Origin: DASWOJ01 sp964250755
Lineage (GTDB): Bacteria > Pseudomonadota > Alphaproteobacteria > Acetobacterales > Acetobacteraceae
DNA length: 64,000 nucleotides
Direction of reading: 5' to 3'
Assembly (NCBI GenBank): GCA_964250755.1
Contig: CAXUHB010000008.1
Span: forward strand, 79,326 to 143,325
Shown: piece after piece, positions 34,364 to 41,894 of the stretch
Layout of the letters: each line of letters opens with the position of its first letter
Numbering within the stretch: position 1 is the first letter of the stretch
The notes under the pieces: generated by a model
What the model was told of the DNA's origin: nothing
The model's database searches: none
The model's input: only the letters and a program-made list of their open reading frames with translations
Position numbers and translations under genes: made by a program

Positions 34364-34577
34364 GCGGAGCCGCTCCGATGGAGGTCAGACCCTGATCTGG
34401 GGTTCATCGCGCCGCTGGCCAGCCATTGATTCAGCCTCGGCGCGACACGCCTGCGCGGCGCGGCGCCGCCGTCCGAAGCAGCCCGGAGCCTTGCGGTGGG
34501 GCCAGCTGTTCTCTAGTGACCCGGACTGCGGCAAGCCCGTCGGGCGCTGCGTTCGCCCAACCTGCAAGGTCCCGCAG

Positions 34578-35555
34578 ATGACGCCAGCCCTGGACGCAGT
34601 TCCGCTCGTAGAGTTCGGCCGCCCCGTGACGATGGCATTCCGCGGCAGAGAGGTGCCGGCCTTGAGCGACCCGGCGAGCGGCTACGTGTTCTTCGAAGCT
34701 CCGCCCCACGACGAGCTCACGGAGTACTATCAAGTCGAGTATCCGCGCAGCCAGACCGGCTATTACACCGTGGACACCGACTATGAACCCGGCAAGAACG
34801 GCTACCACGCCGGACGCATCCTGGAGGCGTATCAGGCGTTGGCCGGACGCCAGCCCGCAACGTCGTTCGAGATGGGCTGCGCCTATGGCGGGCTGGTGGC
34901 GGAGATGGCGGCGCGCGGCGTTGACGCCCGAGGATCGGACATCAACGCCGACGCCGTCGCGCAGGGTGGGGCGGCGAAGGGCAACAGCCGCATCTTCCAT
35001 GCCAGCAACAGGGACGCGCTGGACCGGGTCGGGGCATCGTTCGACCTGATCTACTCGGTACATACGCTGGAGCATGACCCCCGGATGTTCGAGGTGATCC
35101 GGGCCTGCAGGGACAGGCTGACCGATGACGGGCTGCTGTTCGTGGCGGTGCCGAACGCGATGTTCGCCAACGCCGTGCTGAAAGGCTTCCGCGAGAACTG
35201 GTGGGCGCACTTCCCGCAGCACCTGCACATGCTGTCGGCGGGCTTCATTCCGGCGCTGTGCCGGGCCACAGGCTTCGTGCCGGTGTTCTGGGACACCCGG
35301 ATCGTGTTCGAGGCCCAGCCGGACGTCGTCAACCTGCTCAGCAAGGACGAAATGACCGACGCGCGCCGCGATGTGTGGCGCCTGCTGCTGTCCCAAGCGG
35401 GCCACGGCATGGAGCTGAACTTCGTCCTCGCGCCCGCCGGCGGCGCAATGGCCGGGCGCTTGGGCGGCATTGCCGGGGCCGTCGCGGGCGCCTTGGAGCA
35501 TGCGCGCTGCAACGAGGTGCAGTTGCGCCGGCATCTCCGGACGGCAAGCCGGTAG
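34578..35555 (+). CDS. Class I SAM-dependent methyltransferase
   Basis: The 325-residue protein has an N-terminal segment typical of sugar/quinone methyltransferases, SAM motif I TSFEMGCAYGGLVAEMAARG, ARGSDINADAV (acidic motif II), FDLIYSVHTLEHDP (motif post-I) and DDGLLFVAVPNA. It resembles the Methyltransf_23 type. ATG 34578 is chosen because the family-like sequence begins soon after; the upstream frame reads into non-coding DNA. Substrate is unknown. It is divergent from the molybdopterin subunit gene, with a 214-bp gap in which I see no other feature. Confidence 0.85.
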   Translation: MTPALDAVPLVEFGRPVTMAFRGREVPALSDPASGYVFFEAPPHDELTEYYQVEYPRSQTGYYTVDTDYEPGKNGYHAGRILEAYQALAGRQPATSFEMGCAYGGLVAEMAARGVDARGSDINADAVAQGGAAKGNSRIFHASNRDALDRVGASFDLIYSVHTLEHDPRMFEVIRACRDRLTDDGLLFVAVPNAMFANAVLKGFRENWWAHFPQHLHMLSAGFIPALCRATGFVPVFWDTRIVFEAQPDVVNLLSKDEMTDARRDVWRLLLSQAGHGMELNFVLAPAGGAMAGRLGGIAGAVAGALEHARCNEVQLRRHLRTASR

Positions 35556-35559
35556 GCAC

Positions 35560-35593
35560 GCCCGCTGAAGGAGGCGTCGGCGCGTCAGCGGGC
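35560..35593. terminator. Possible bidirectional hairpin terminator
   Basis: GCCCGCTGA (35560-35568) pairs perfectly with TCAGCGGGC (35585-35593) with a 16-nt loop, between the convergent methyltransferase and MFS transporter genes. There is no U-run on either side, so termination is a guess from position. Confidence 0.4.
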
Positions 35594-35643
35594 CACCAAG
35601 GGCGCCAACTCGGGAGGTGCCGGTACGGCAACGATGCGGCGGC

Positions 35644-36837
35644 TTACGGCGCGGGCGCCGCGCCAGCCTGCCCCGGCGTTGGATGGCCTGGCCAGACCCG
35701 CTGCGTGACGGCGGCCGCCGCGGCCTGCACAGCCAGGACCAGTCCGACGCAGCCCGGCCAGCCCAGATGCGCCCAGATGCCTGCGGGCAGGACTCCGCCC
35801 AGGCTGCCGCCCACGTAGTAGCAAGTGACGTAAAGCCCCACGGCCGTCGAGCGCGACCCGCGCGCTGCCGCGGCAACGTAGCTTAGGGACAGCACCTGCT
35901 CCGTGAAGATGCCTGCCGCCGCCAGCGCCATGCCGGCCAGGATGGCGGGAAGGGACGGCAGCAGCGTCAGCAGCAGCCCGGCCACCGCGACGGCCACGGA
36001 AATCAGCACCGTCCGCCGGCGTCCGAACCGGAGCGCCAGGCGGGTCGCCACGGGAGTTGCCGCCATGCCCACCAGATACAGCACGAACACCGACCCAAGC
36101 TGCGCCGGGCCAAGCCCGTATGGCGCCCCGGCCAGCAGCACACTGGCGTAGGTGAACGTCGCCACCATCGAGAACAGGACCGCGAACCCTACTGCGCAGG
36201 TTGCCATCACCTGCCGGTTGCGGAGCTGGTCGGCGAACCCGGCCAGCGTCCGGGCCATGCCGCTGACGGGCTGGAAGCGGACTTCCGGAGGCAGGAGCGC
36301 CCGGATCGCGCCGGCGCAGGCCAGGGTCAGCGTCCCCAGCACCAGGAACGACGCGCGCCAGCCGGCATACTGCGTTACCCAGCCCGCGGTGAAGCGGCCC
36401 AGGAAGCCGCCGAAGATCGTGCCCATCGCGTAAGCGCCCGTGACCTGGATGCCCTCGGCCCCGGGACACTCCTCGGCGATGTAGGCCACCGTCACCGCGA
36501 AGATGAAGGGCAGCAGAAGCCCTTGCAGGAAGCGGCAGAGGATCAACGCGTCCAGCCCGGGCGCCGCGGCGGCCAGCAGGGTGGGGACGACCAGCAGGGC
36601 GCTGGCCCCCAGGATCAGCCGCCGCCGCCCGAGCGCGTCGGACAGGCCGCCTACGAACGGAGCCACCAGCGCCACAGCCAGCAACGTCGCCGTCAGCGTC
36701 AGCCCGGCCCGCGGCAGGCTGGCGCCGAACTCCCCGGCCAGCGTGGGCAGGATGGCTTGGGTGGCATACAGGTTGATGAAGGTCGCAAGCCCAGCCGCGG
36801 CCACCCCGGCCCGCCGCCGGGTGGCAAGTCCGGTCAC
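35644..36837 (-). CDS. MFS transporter (exporter-type)
   Basis: Twelve-helix inner-membrane carrier of about 397 residues. Visible: first helix GVAAAGLATFINLYATQAIL, the MFS loop motif GGLSDALGRRRLI between helices 2 and 3, and a second-half loop LALRFGRRRTVLI. It resembles the YnfM/AraJ-type drug and metabolite exporters. GTG 36837 overlaps the mepA stop in GTGA and is chosen over upstream starts that would lie in mepA. Substrate unknown; co-transcription with mepA is likely. Confidence 0.85.
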   Translation of the reverse strand: MTGLATRRRAGVAAAGLATFINLYATQAILPTLAGEFGASLPRAGLTLTATLLAVALVAPFVGGLSDALGRRRLILGASALLVVPTLLAAAAPGLDALILCRFLQGLLLPFIFAVTVAYIAEECPGAEGIQVTGAYAMGTIFGGFLGRFTAGWVTQYAGWRASFLVLGTLTLACAGAIRALLPPEVRFQPVSGMARTLAGFADQLRNRQVMATCAVGFAVLFSMVATFTYASVLLAGAPYGLGPAQLGSVFVLYLVGMAATPVATRLALRFGRRRTVLISVAVAVAGLLLTLLPSLPAILAGMALAAAGIFTEQVLSLSYVAAAARGSRSTAVGLYVTCYYVGGSLGGVLPAGIWAHLGWPGCVGLVLAVQAAAAAVTQRVWPGHPTPGQAGAAPAP

Positions 36838-37673
36838 CCCGGCGGCTGCCCGGCCAGGATGGCGGCGCAGGCGGCCGGCAGCACTGGCGGGCGTGGCGGC
36901 GGCCCAGTTGAACGCGGCGACTGGTCCAACTGCGCGAACCACCAGTCCAGGGAGGCGTCGCAGCCTTCGCCCGGCGGCGGCGGGGCCTGGTCCCGGCACT
37001 CCGGCTGGCCCGGGGGGCAGCGGAAGTGCAGGTGCATGTGGGCAGCGTGCCCGTACCAGGGCCGAACGAGGCGCAGCCAGGACCGGTCGCCCGTGGCGAC
37101 GCGGCAGAGCTGCGCCTTGATGGCGGGGTTGACCAGCACGCGGTCAATGCCGGACAGGGTGGTCGCCAGGTGGATGAGGGTGCCGTGTTCCGGCAGCCAA
37201 ACAGCGGGGTCGGCACCGCGTCCGTCCGCGGCAACCAGGCTGCGGACCTCGACGCGGTCCAGCTCCGCAGGCGTCAGCACCGGTTTCGGCAGCAGATCCA
37301 GCCACACGTCGGCGTCCAGCCCCAGCATGTGGCTGGCGTGGATGCCTGCCATCGGTCCGCCGCGGGGGCGGGAGATGTCGTTCATGTAAAGCGTCGGAAG
37401 ACCCGCTGCCGCCGCCTGCGCTGCAAGGGCCTGCAAGGCCGCGATGGTGTCCGGATGCCCCCAGTACCAGCTTCGGCTGGCACGTATGGTCTGGTACCCC
37501 GGCCCGGACGCCGGCAGCTCGACCGCGCCCGCGATGCAGCCGCCGCCGGGGCCGCCGACGATTCGGGGGGCGGTGCTGGAAACCGGGATGCTGCGTGGGA
37601 CAGCCTGCTGGGCCGCAACGAGACCTGGGTTCCACAGCAGCACCAAGGCAGTTAGACAGTGGGCGATACGCAT
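36834..37673 (-). CDS. mepA: Penicillin-insensitive murein endopeptidase MepA
   Basis: Periplasmic LAS-type zinc metallopeptidase that cuts D-Ala-mDAP crosslinks. The 279-residue precursor has a Sec signal (MRIAHCLTALVLLWNPGLVA, cleaved near AAQQ), then YMNDISRPRGGPMAG-IHASHMLGLDADVW (zinc ligands in HxxSHxxGLDxD) and RPWYGHAAHMHLHFRCP (second metal segment). CRDQ and GEGCDASLDWWF near the end fit the disulfide-bonded family members. Divergent from galE across 89 bp; upstream of an MFS gene. Confidence 0.92.
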   Translation of the reverse strand: MRIAHCLTALVLLWNPGLVAAQQAVPRSIPVSSTAPRIVGGPGGGCIAGAVELPASGPGYQTIRASRSWYWGHPDTIAALQALAAQAAAAGLPTLYMNDISRPRGGPMAGIHASHMLGLDADVWLDLLPKPVLTPAELDRVEVRSLVAADGRGADPAVWLPEHGTLIHLATTLSGIDRVLVNPAIKAQLCRVATGDRSWLRLVRPWYGHAAHMHLHFRCPPGQPECRDQAPPPPGEGCDASLDWWFAQLDQSPRSTGPPPRPPVLPAACAAILAGQPPG

Positions 37674-37762
37674 GGCCAGCGCTCCGCGTCCGTGGGCCGC
37701 GCCACCCTACACAGGCCTGGGCCGCTTGGCAGCCCGGCGCCGTCCAGTCCCATGAGGTCCTG

Positions 37763-38752
37763 ATGGCATCCCGTTATCTTGTCACCGGCGGCGCCGGCTA
37801 CGTCGGTAGCCACCTGGTCGCCCTGCTGGCCGAGCAGGGCGCCGAGGTCGTCGTGCTGGATAGCCTGCGCCAGGGCCACCGCGCGGCGGTGCCGGACGGC
37901 GTGCAGCTGGTGGTCGCCGACCTGGCGGACGCGGCGGCCGTGGAGGAGACACTGGCTGCCGGACCATGGGACGGCGTGTTCCACTTCGCGGCGCTGTCCC
38001 TGGTGGGGGAGAGCATGAGGGAGCCGATGCGCTACCTGCTGGACAACGCCGCGCTGGGCATCCGGCTGGTGGACGCCTGCATCCGGCACGGGGTGCCACG
38101 CTTCGTGCTGTCCAGCACCGCCAACCTGTTCGGCCTGCCCGACAGCGTGCCGATTGCCGAGGATGCGCGCATCGCCCCGGCATCGCCCTATGGCGAGAGC
38201 AAGCTGATGATCGAGCGGGCGCTGTTCTGGGCCGGGGAGCTGCACGGCCTGCGGAGCGCGTGCCTGCGCTACTTCAACGCCGCCGGAGCCGATCCGCGGG
38301 GCCTGTTGGGGGAGGACCATGATCCAGAGACTCACCTGATCCCGCTGGTGATAGATGCGGCCCTGGAGCGGCGTCCGCCCGTGACGGTGTTCGGCACGGA
38401 CTACCCTACGCCGGACGGAACCTGCATCCGGGATTACGTCCACGTCACCGACCTGGGTCACGCCCACCTCTGCGCGTTGCGGCAGTTGGACGGCCGGAGC
38501 GTCACCTACAACCTCGGCAACGGCCAGGGCCACTCGGTGCGGGAGGTCATCGCCTCCGTCGAGCGCGTGCTGGGACGGCGGGTGCCGGTGGTCCTGGGGG
38601 AGCGCCGGGCCGGCGACCCGCCGGTGCTGGTGGCGGCGAGCGGGCGCATCAAGCAGGATGCGGACTGGGCGCCGCAGTTCGCGGAGCTGGACGCCATCGT
38701 GGGCACCGCGGCACGCTGGCGGGTGGCGCATCCCGGCGGATATGGGGAGTAG
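37763..38752 (+). CDS. galE: UDP-glucose 4-epimerase (GalE/ExoB)
   Basis: NAD-dependent epimerase interconverting UDP-glucose and UDP-galactose for polysaccharide synthesis. The 329-residue SDR protein has GGAGYVGSH at residues 9-17, the catalytic YGESK with Tyr and Lys, and DGTCIRDYVHVTDLGHAH. The usual serine segment reads LSSTANLFG instead of SSAAVYG, a variant I associate with alphaproteobacterial ExoB enzymes. ATG 37763 fits the family N-terminus MASRYLVTGGAG. It ends 6 bp from the convergent glycosyltransferase gene. Confidence 0.92.
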   Translation: MASRYLVTGGAGYVGSHLVALLAEQGAEVVVLDSLRQGHRAAVPDGVQLVVADLADAAAVEETLAAGPWDGVFHFAALSLVGESMREPMRYLLDNAALGIRLVDACIRHGVPRFVLSSTANLFGLPDSVPIAEDARIAPASPYGESKLMIERALFWAGELHGLRSACLRYFNAAGADPRGLLGEDHDPETHLIPLVIDAALERRPPVTVFGTDYPTPDGTCIRDYVHVTDLGHAHLCALRQLDGRSVTYNLGNGQGHSVREVIASVERVLGRRVPVVLGERRAGDPPVLVAASGRIKQDADWAPQFAELDAIVGTAARWRVAHPGGYGE

Positions 38753-38758
38753 CGGCGA

Positions 38759-39688
38759 CTAAGCGTCCGGCTGGAACACCGGGATGGCCAGGTAGGCCAG
38801 CCGTTTCAGCTCCTTCCGCCCACGGGTCACGCTGTCCAGAATCAGGCCGCAGGTCAGGGACAGGGAGGACAGCAGCACCAGGGCGGTCGCCAGCACCGCC
38901 GTCGGCAGGCGCGGCACCAGGCCGGTCCGCAGGAACTCGGCCAGCACCGGCAGGATCAGCACCCCCGCCAGCAGCAGCAGGGCGGCGGCGATGGCGGCGA
39001 AGAACGGCAGAGGACGCTCCTCCTTCACCAGCAACACGATGGTCCGCAGGATGCGGAAGCCGTCGCTGTAGGTGCGCAGCTTGCTGACCGATCCCGCTGG
39101 GCGCTCCTTGTAGGCCGTCGCGGCCTCGCCGATGGGCATCCGCAGCTCCAGGGCGTGGACCGTGAACTCCGTCTCGGTCTCGAAGCCGCCGGACAGCGCG
39201 GGGAACGACTTCACGAAGCGGCGGGAGAACACGCGGTAGCCCGAGAGCATGTCGGTCACGCGGTCCCCGAAGATGCGCGCAACCAGCCCGGTCAGGACGG
39301 CATTGCCAAGGCGGTGGCCGGGGCGGTAGGCGGCCTGCGCGTCCGACACCCGGGCGCCGTTCACCATGTCCAGCCGGTCACGCAATAGCATCTCCACCAT
39401 GCCCGGCGCGGCGCCCGCGTCGTAGGTGTTGTCCCCGTCCACCAGCACGTAAGCGTCGGCCTCGATGTCGGCGAACATGCGGCGGATGACGTTGCCCTTG
39501 CCCTGCAGCCGCTCGGTCCGCACCGTGGCGCCAGCCGCCCGCGCCGCGTCCGCCGTGCCGTCGGTGGAGTTGTTGTCATAAACATACAGGGCGCCGCTGG
39601 GCAGGGCGGCGCGGAAGGCGTGGACGACGGCGGGGATGGCCGCCTTCTCGTTGTAGCAGGGGATCAGCACTGCGACGCGCGGCGTCAT
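38759..39688 (-). CDS. Family 2 glycosyltransferase (polyprenyl-phosphate type)
   Basis: The 309-residue protein has VLIPCYNEKAAIPAVV at the start, YVYDNNSTDGT, the DxD-type VLVDGDNTYDAG metal motif, SGYRVFSRRF (typical of dolichyl/undecaprenyl-phosphate sugar synthases) and two C-terminal TM helices (FFAAIAAALLLLAGVLILPV and LATALVLLSSLSLTCGLIL). It probably loads a sugar onto undecaprenyl phosphate. Start ATG 39688 overlaps the stop of the GtrA-like gene (ATGA), so the two act together, as in gtrA/gtrB serotype-conversion pairs. Confidence 0.88.
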   Translation of the reverse strand: MTPRVAVLIPCYNEKAAIPAVVHAFRAALPSGALYVYDNNSTDGTADAARAAGATVRTERLQGKGNVIRRMFADIEADAYVLVDGDNTYDAGAAPGMVEMLLRDRLDMVNGARVSDAQAAYRPGHRLGNAVLTGLVARIFGDRVTDMLSGYRVFSRRFVKSFPALSGGFETETEFTVHALELRMPIGEAATAYKERPAGSVSKLRTYSDGFRILRTIVLLVKEERPLPFFAAIAAALLLLAGVLILPVLAEFLRTGLVPRLPTAVLATALVLLSSLSLTCGLILDSVTRGRKELKRLAYLAIPVFQPDA

Positions 39689-40152
39689 GCCGCCGGTCCG
39701 AACACGACTTTGCGGGACAGGTGGAAGTTGGCGCCCATGCCTGCCGCGACACCGGCCAGCACCGCCAGAACTGGATGCGCGGCGCACATCGGCACGAGCA
39801 GCACCAGCAACGTGAACGTGCCGCGGTTCAGCACGAAACCTACCCCGTTCGCGGCCAAGAACAGCGCCCATTGCCGGAGGGCGCTGCCCTGCTGTGCCCC
39901 AGCGAACGTCCAGGCCCGGTTGCCCGCCCAGGTCGTCGTAGCGGCGGCCAGGTAGGCCAGCAGGCCCGCCGGGATCAGCCCCACCAAGTCTTTCAGGCCA
40001 TAGACCACGCCCGCGTCCACCAGGAACCCGGCGAACCCGACCACGCCGAATCGCAGGAGTTGTCTGGCCAGCACCAGCCGGGCTGGAGTCATCATGGACG
40101 GGAGCAGCGCCTTCATGCGCACCAGGTAGCTGAAACCGGCTGGCCAGGCCAC
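39685..40152 (-). CDS. GtrA-family membrane protein (putative lipid-linked sugar flippase)
   Basis: Four predicted TM helices in 155 residues: LLRFGVVGFAGFLVDAGVVY, GLLAYLAAATTTWAGNRAWT, ALFLAANGVGFVLNRGTFTL and PVLAVLAGVAAGMGANFHLS, ending KVVFGPAA. The TWAGNRAWTF and NFxxxRKVVF pattern is typical of GtrA proteins thought to flip undecaprenyl-phosphate-linked sugars. Internal Met residues about 12 or 20 codons downstream are alternative starts. Coupled by ATGA to the glycosyltransferase gene. Confidence 0.85.
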   Translation of the reverse strand: MAWPAGFSYLVRMKALLPSMMTPARLVLARQLLRFGVVGFAGFLVDAGVVYGLKDLVGLIPAGLLAYLAAATTTWAGNRAWTFAGAQQGSALRQWALFLAANGVGFVLNRGTFTLLVLLVPMCAAHPVLAVLAGVAAGMGANFHLSRKVVFGPAA

Positions 40153-40263
40153 CTCGCCTCCTACAGGCCCCGGCGTGTGACCCCCGTCACTGTGCGGCGC
40201 CTAGCCTGCGTGCATGGTGGGTGGGACGCTTGGATGGGGCGTCGCCGAAGGAGGAGCGCTGTC

Positions 40264-40461
40264 ATGCGGATCAGCCGTGCCGGTCTCGTCGAACCCGTCC
40301 CCTCCTGCATCCCGCCGCGATCCGCCCCGGTTCCGCATGTCGTGCCAGGCGGGCGCGGCACCCTGGCTGCTGTGGTGCTCATCTACGTCCTGGTGGCGAT
40401 CCTGAGCGGGGCCGTGATGGCGGCTTACGAGATCGGGACGACCTGGCCGCTGCCTGGCTGA
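40264..40461 (+). CDS. Small single-pass membrane protein, 65 aa
   Basis: Starts MRISRAGLVEPVPSCIPPRS; a single TM helix (TLAAVVLIYVLVAILSGAVM) near the C-terminus is followed by AAYEIGTTWPLPG. GGAGGAG lies about 8 nt upstream of the ATG, a good ribosome-binding site. Not recognised. It is followed 41 nt later by a second small TM protein gene, so the two may form an operon. Confidence 0.5.
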   Translation: MRISRAGLVEPVPSCIPPRSAPVPHVVPGGRGTLAAVVLIYVLVAILSGAVMAAYEIGTTWPLPG

Positions 40462-40502
40462 AGCGATGCCTGACGGGACCGCGGCTGAAGGGGGAAGCCA
40501 TC

Positions 40503-40685
40503 ATGGACGGACTGCATTGGACGGGGCCGGTTGCCAGCCGCGGCCGGCGGCTGGACCCACGTTACGCCGGGGCACGGCGGCTTGCATGCTTCACGGCCGT
40601 TGTGGTGGCAACGTTCTGCATCATCATCGCCTTGGACTGGGCAGGACTTCCCCTGCCGGCTGTGGCTGGAGGAGGCGTTCAGTGA
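40503..40685 (+). CDS. Small single-pass membrane protein, 60 aa
   Basis: Starts MDGLHWTGPVASRGRRLDPR; the TM helix is ACFTAVVVATFCIIIALDWA, then a short tail. GGGGGAAG lies 7 nt upstream of the ATG. No homology recognised. It converges with the lipoprotein gene at 40714-41208 with a 28-bp gap. Confidence 0.5.
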   Translation: MDGLHWTGPVASRGRRLDPRYAGARRLACFTAVVVATFCIIIALDWAGLPLPAVAGGGVQ

Positions 40686-40713
40686 CCGGATGTCCCGTGG
40701 CGTGCCGGATCGG

Positions 40714-41208
40714 TCATTGAAGCACGCCCCAGCGCGGCACCGCCGGCTCCGCCTGCGCCCAGCGCCAACGGTCCTCGTTCCGGCACACGGTCGTGGTGAA
40801 GGGCACGGCAGCTCCGTCCTCCTCGACGGTGAACAGCACCTCGCGGCATGAGGCGAGGGGCGTGGGGATGTCGCGGATGGGCGTCAGCGTGCCGTGGGCG
40901 TTGCCGACCGGGATGGCATGGCGGATTTGCCAGGGCAGGTGCGCTCCAAGCGGGGCGGTGCCCGCCGCCTCGGCGATGGCGTCCTGCTCGGCGCCGTGGC
41001 GCCGGCGGGTCAGGTATTTGCCCAGTTCGTCCACCCCGGCACGTACGCTGACGCCGACCACGAAGCCGACGGCCGGGTTGGCGGTCGCAGCTCCGGCTCC
41101 GCCGCCTGCCGCCAGCCCGGCCACGTCCGACACGAAGCTGCATCCTGCCAGCAGCGGCAGGGCCAGCCCGGCCAGCAACGGCAAGGGCAGAAGGGCAGCC
41201 GACCTCAT
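40714..41208 (-). CDS. Predicted lipoprotein, 164 aa (paralogue of next gene)
   Basis: ATG 41208 gives MRSAALLPLPLLAGLALPLL followed by AGCSFVSD, a lipoprotein signal with lipobox LAGC. The mature part has a small-residue helix (GLAAGGGAGAATANPAVGFV), a DELGKYLTRRRHGAEQDAIA segment and a C-terminal domain with CREVLFTVEEDG and TTTVCRNEDRWRWAQAEPAV. It shares signal, EQDAIA, the paired Cys and WRWAxAEPAVxRWG-LQ with the gene upstream, which it overlaps by 4 nt. Function unknown. Confidence 0.75.
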   Translation of the reverse strand: MRSAALLPLPLLAGLALPLLAGCSFVSDVAGLAAGGGAGAATANPAVGFVVGVSVRAGVDELGKYLTRRRHGAEQDAIAEAAGTAPLGAHLPWQIRHAIPVGNAHGTLTPIRDIPTPLASCREVLFTVEEDGAAVPFTTTVCRNEDRWRWAQAEPAVPRWGVLQ

Positions 41209-41708
41209 TGCAACCCGCCCCACCGCGCCACCGCCGGTTCGGCCGTGGCCCAGCGCCAGGCCGCGCCGTCCCGGCAGATGGCGGCGGTGTAGAAGCTGCG
41301 CCGCGGGCCGTCCCGGGACGGCGCCTCGACCGAGAATACGATCTCCTTGCACCGGAACGCCCCCGCGCCGAACTCGCGGCTGACTGAGACCTGGCCCGCC
41401 GCGTCGTCCTCCAACGGCAAGCTGTGACTTACCGACCAGGGCGCGATGGCGCCGGCGCCGAGTGGCCCGGCGGCGCGGGCGATGGCGTCCTGCTCCGTCC
41501 GGTGGATGCGGCGGGCGGCATACTTTACGCCCTCAGACGCCAGGGAGCGCACGCCCAGGCCAATGGCGGCGGCGCCCGCTGCGCTGCGCGTGACGGCGCT
41601 GGCTGCCCCGGCACCTGCGATCCCGGCCACGTCCGCCGCACCCTCCGATACCAGGGAGCTGCACGCCGACAGCGCGAGAAGGCCGGCGGTTGCCGCAATC
41701 CGGATCAT
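41205..41708 (-). CDS. Predicted lipoprotein, 167 aa (paralogue of previous gene)
   Basis: ATG 41708 gives MIRIAATAGLLALSACSSLV with lipobox LSAC. The mature protein has a Gly/Ala-rich helix, GVKYAARRIHRTEQDAIARA, FRCKEIVFSVEAPS and FYTAAICRDGAAWRWATAEP. GGAGGGGAAC just upstream supplies a ribosome-binding site. It is the first gene of a two-gene lipoprotein operon (ATGA overlap) that runs divergently from the peptide-importer cluster across 186 bp. Not recognised as a named family. Confidence 0.75.
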   Translation of the reverse strand: MIRIAATAGLLALSACSSLVSEGAADVAGIAGAGAASAVTRSAAGAAAIGLGVRSLASEGVKYAARRIHRTEQDAIARAAGPLGAGAIAPWSVSHSLPLEDDAAGQVSVSREFGAGAFRCKEIVFSVEAPSRDGPRRSFYTAAICRDGAAWRWATAEPAVARWGGLQ

Positions 41709-41857
41709 CTGTTCCCCTCCAAGGCACAGCCTGTTGCAGCAGGACAGGGGCAGGCCCGTCAACCAGGGCGAAAGGCGGTCTCCGGGCTGGCCGGGCGGCG
41801 CTGGCGCGGCGGCGGCCGTCGTGGTTTGGTCAGCCTGCAAGACGGCTGCGCATCAAA

Positions 41858-41883
41858 CCTGCACATGAAGCCTGCACATGAAG
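41858..41883 (+). repeat. 13-bp tandem duplication upstream of the first binding-protein gene
   Basis: CCTGCACATGAAG occurs twice head-to-tail (41858-41870, 41871-41883), immediately before GAAGAACACGG and the ATG at 41895. The last copy supplies AAGGAAG, the likely Shine-Dalgarno, so copy number could affect spacing of upstream control sites. Confidence 0.85.
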
Positions 41884-41894
41884 GAAGAACACGG

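Noticed and set aside
32126..34429. Plus-strand open frame (767 codons) opposite the orphan molybdopterin subunit
   Set aside because: Antisense shadow of a gene with clear active-site motifs.
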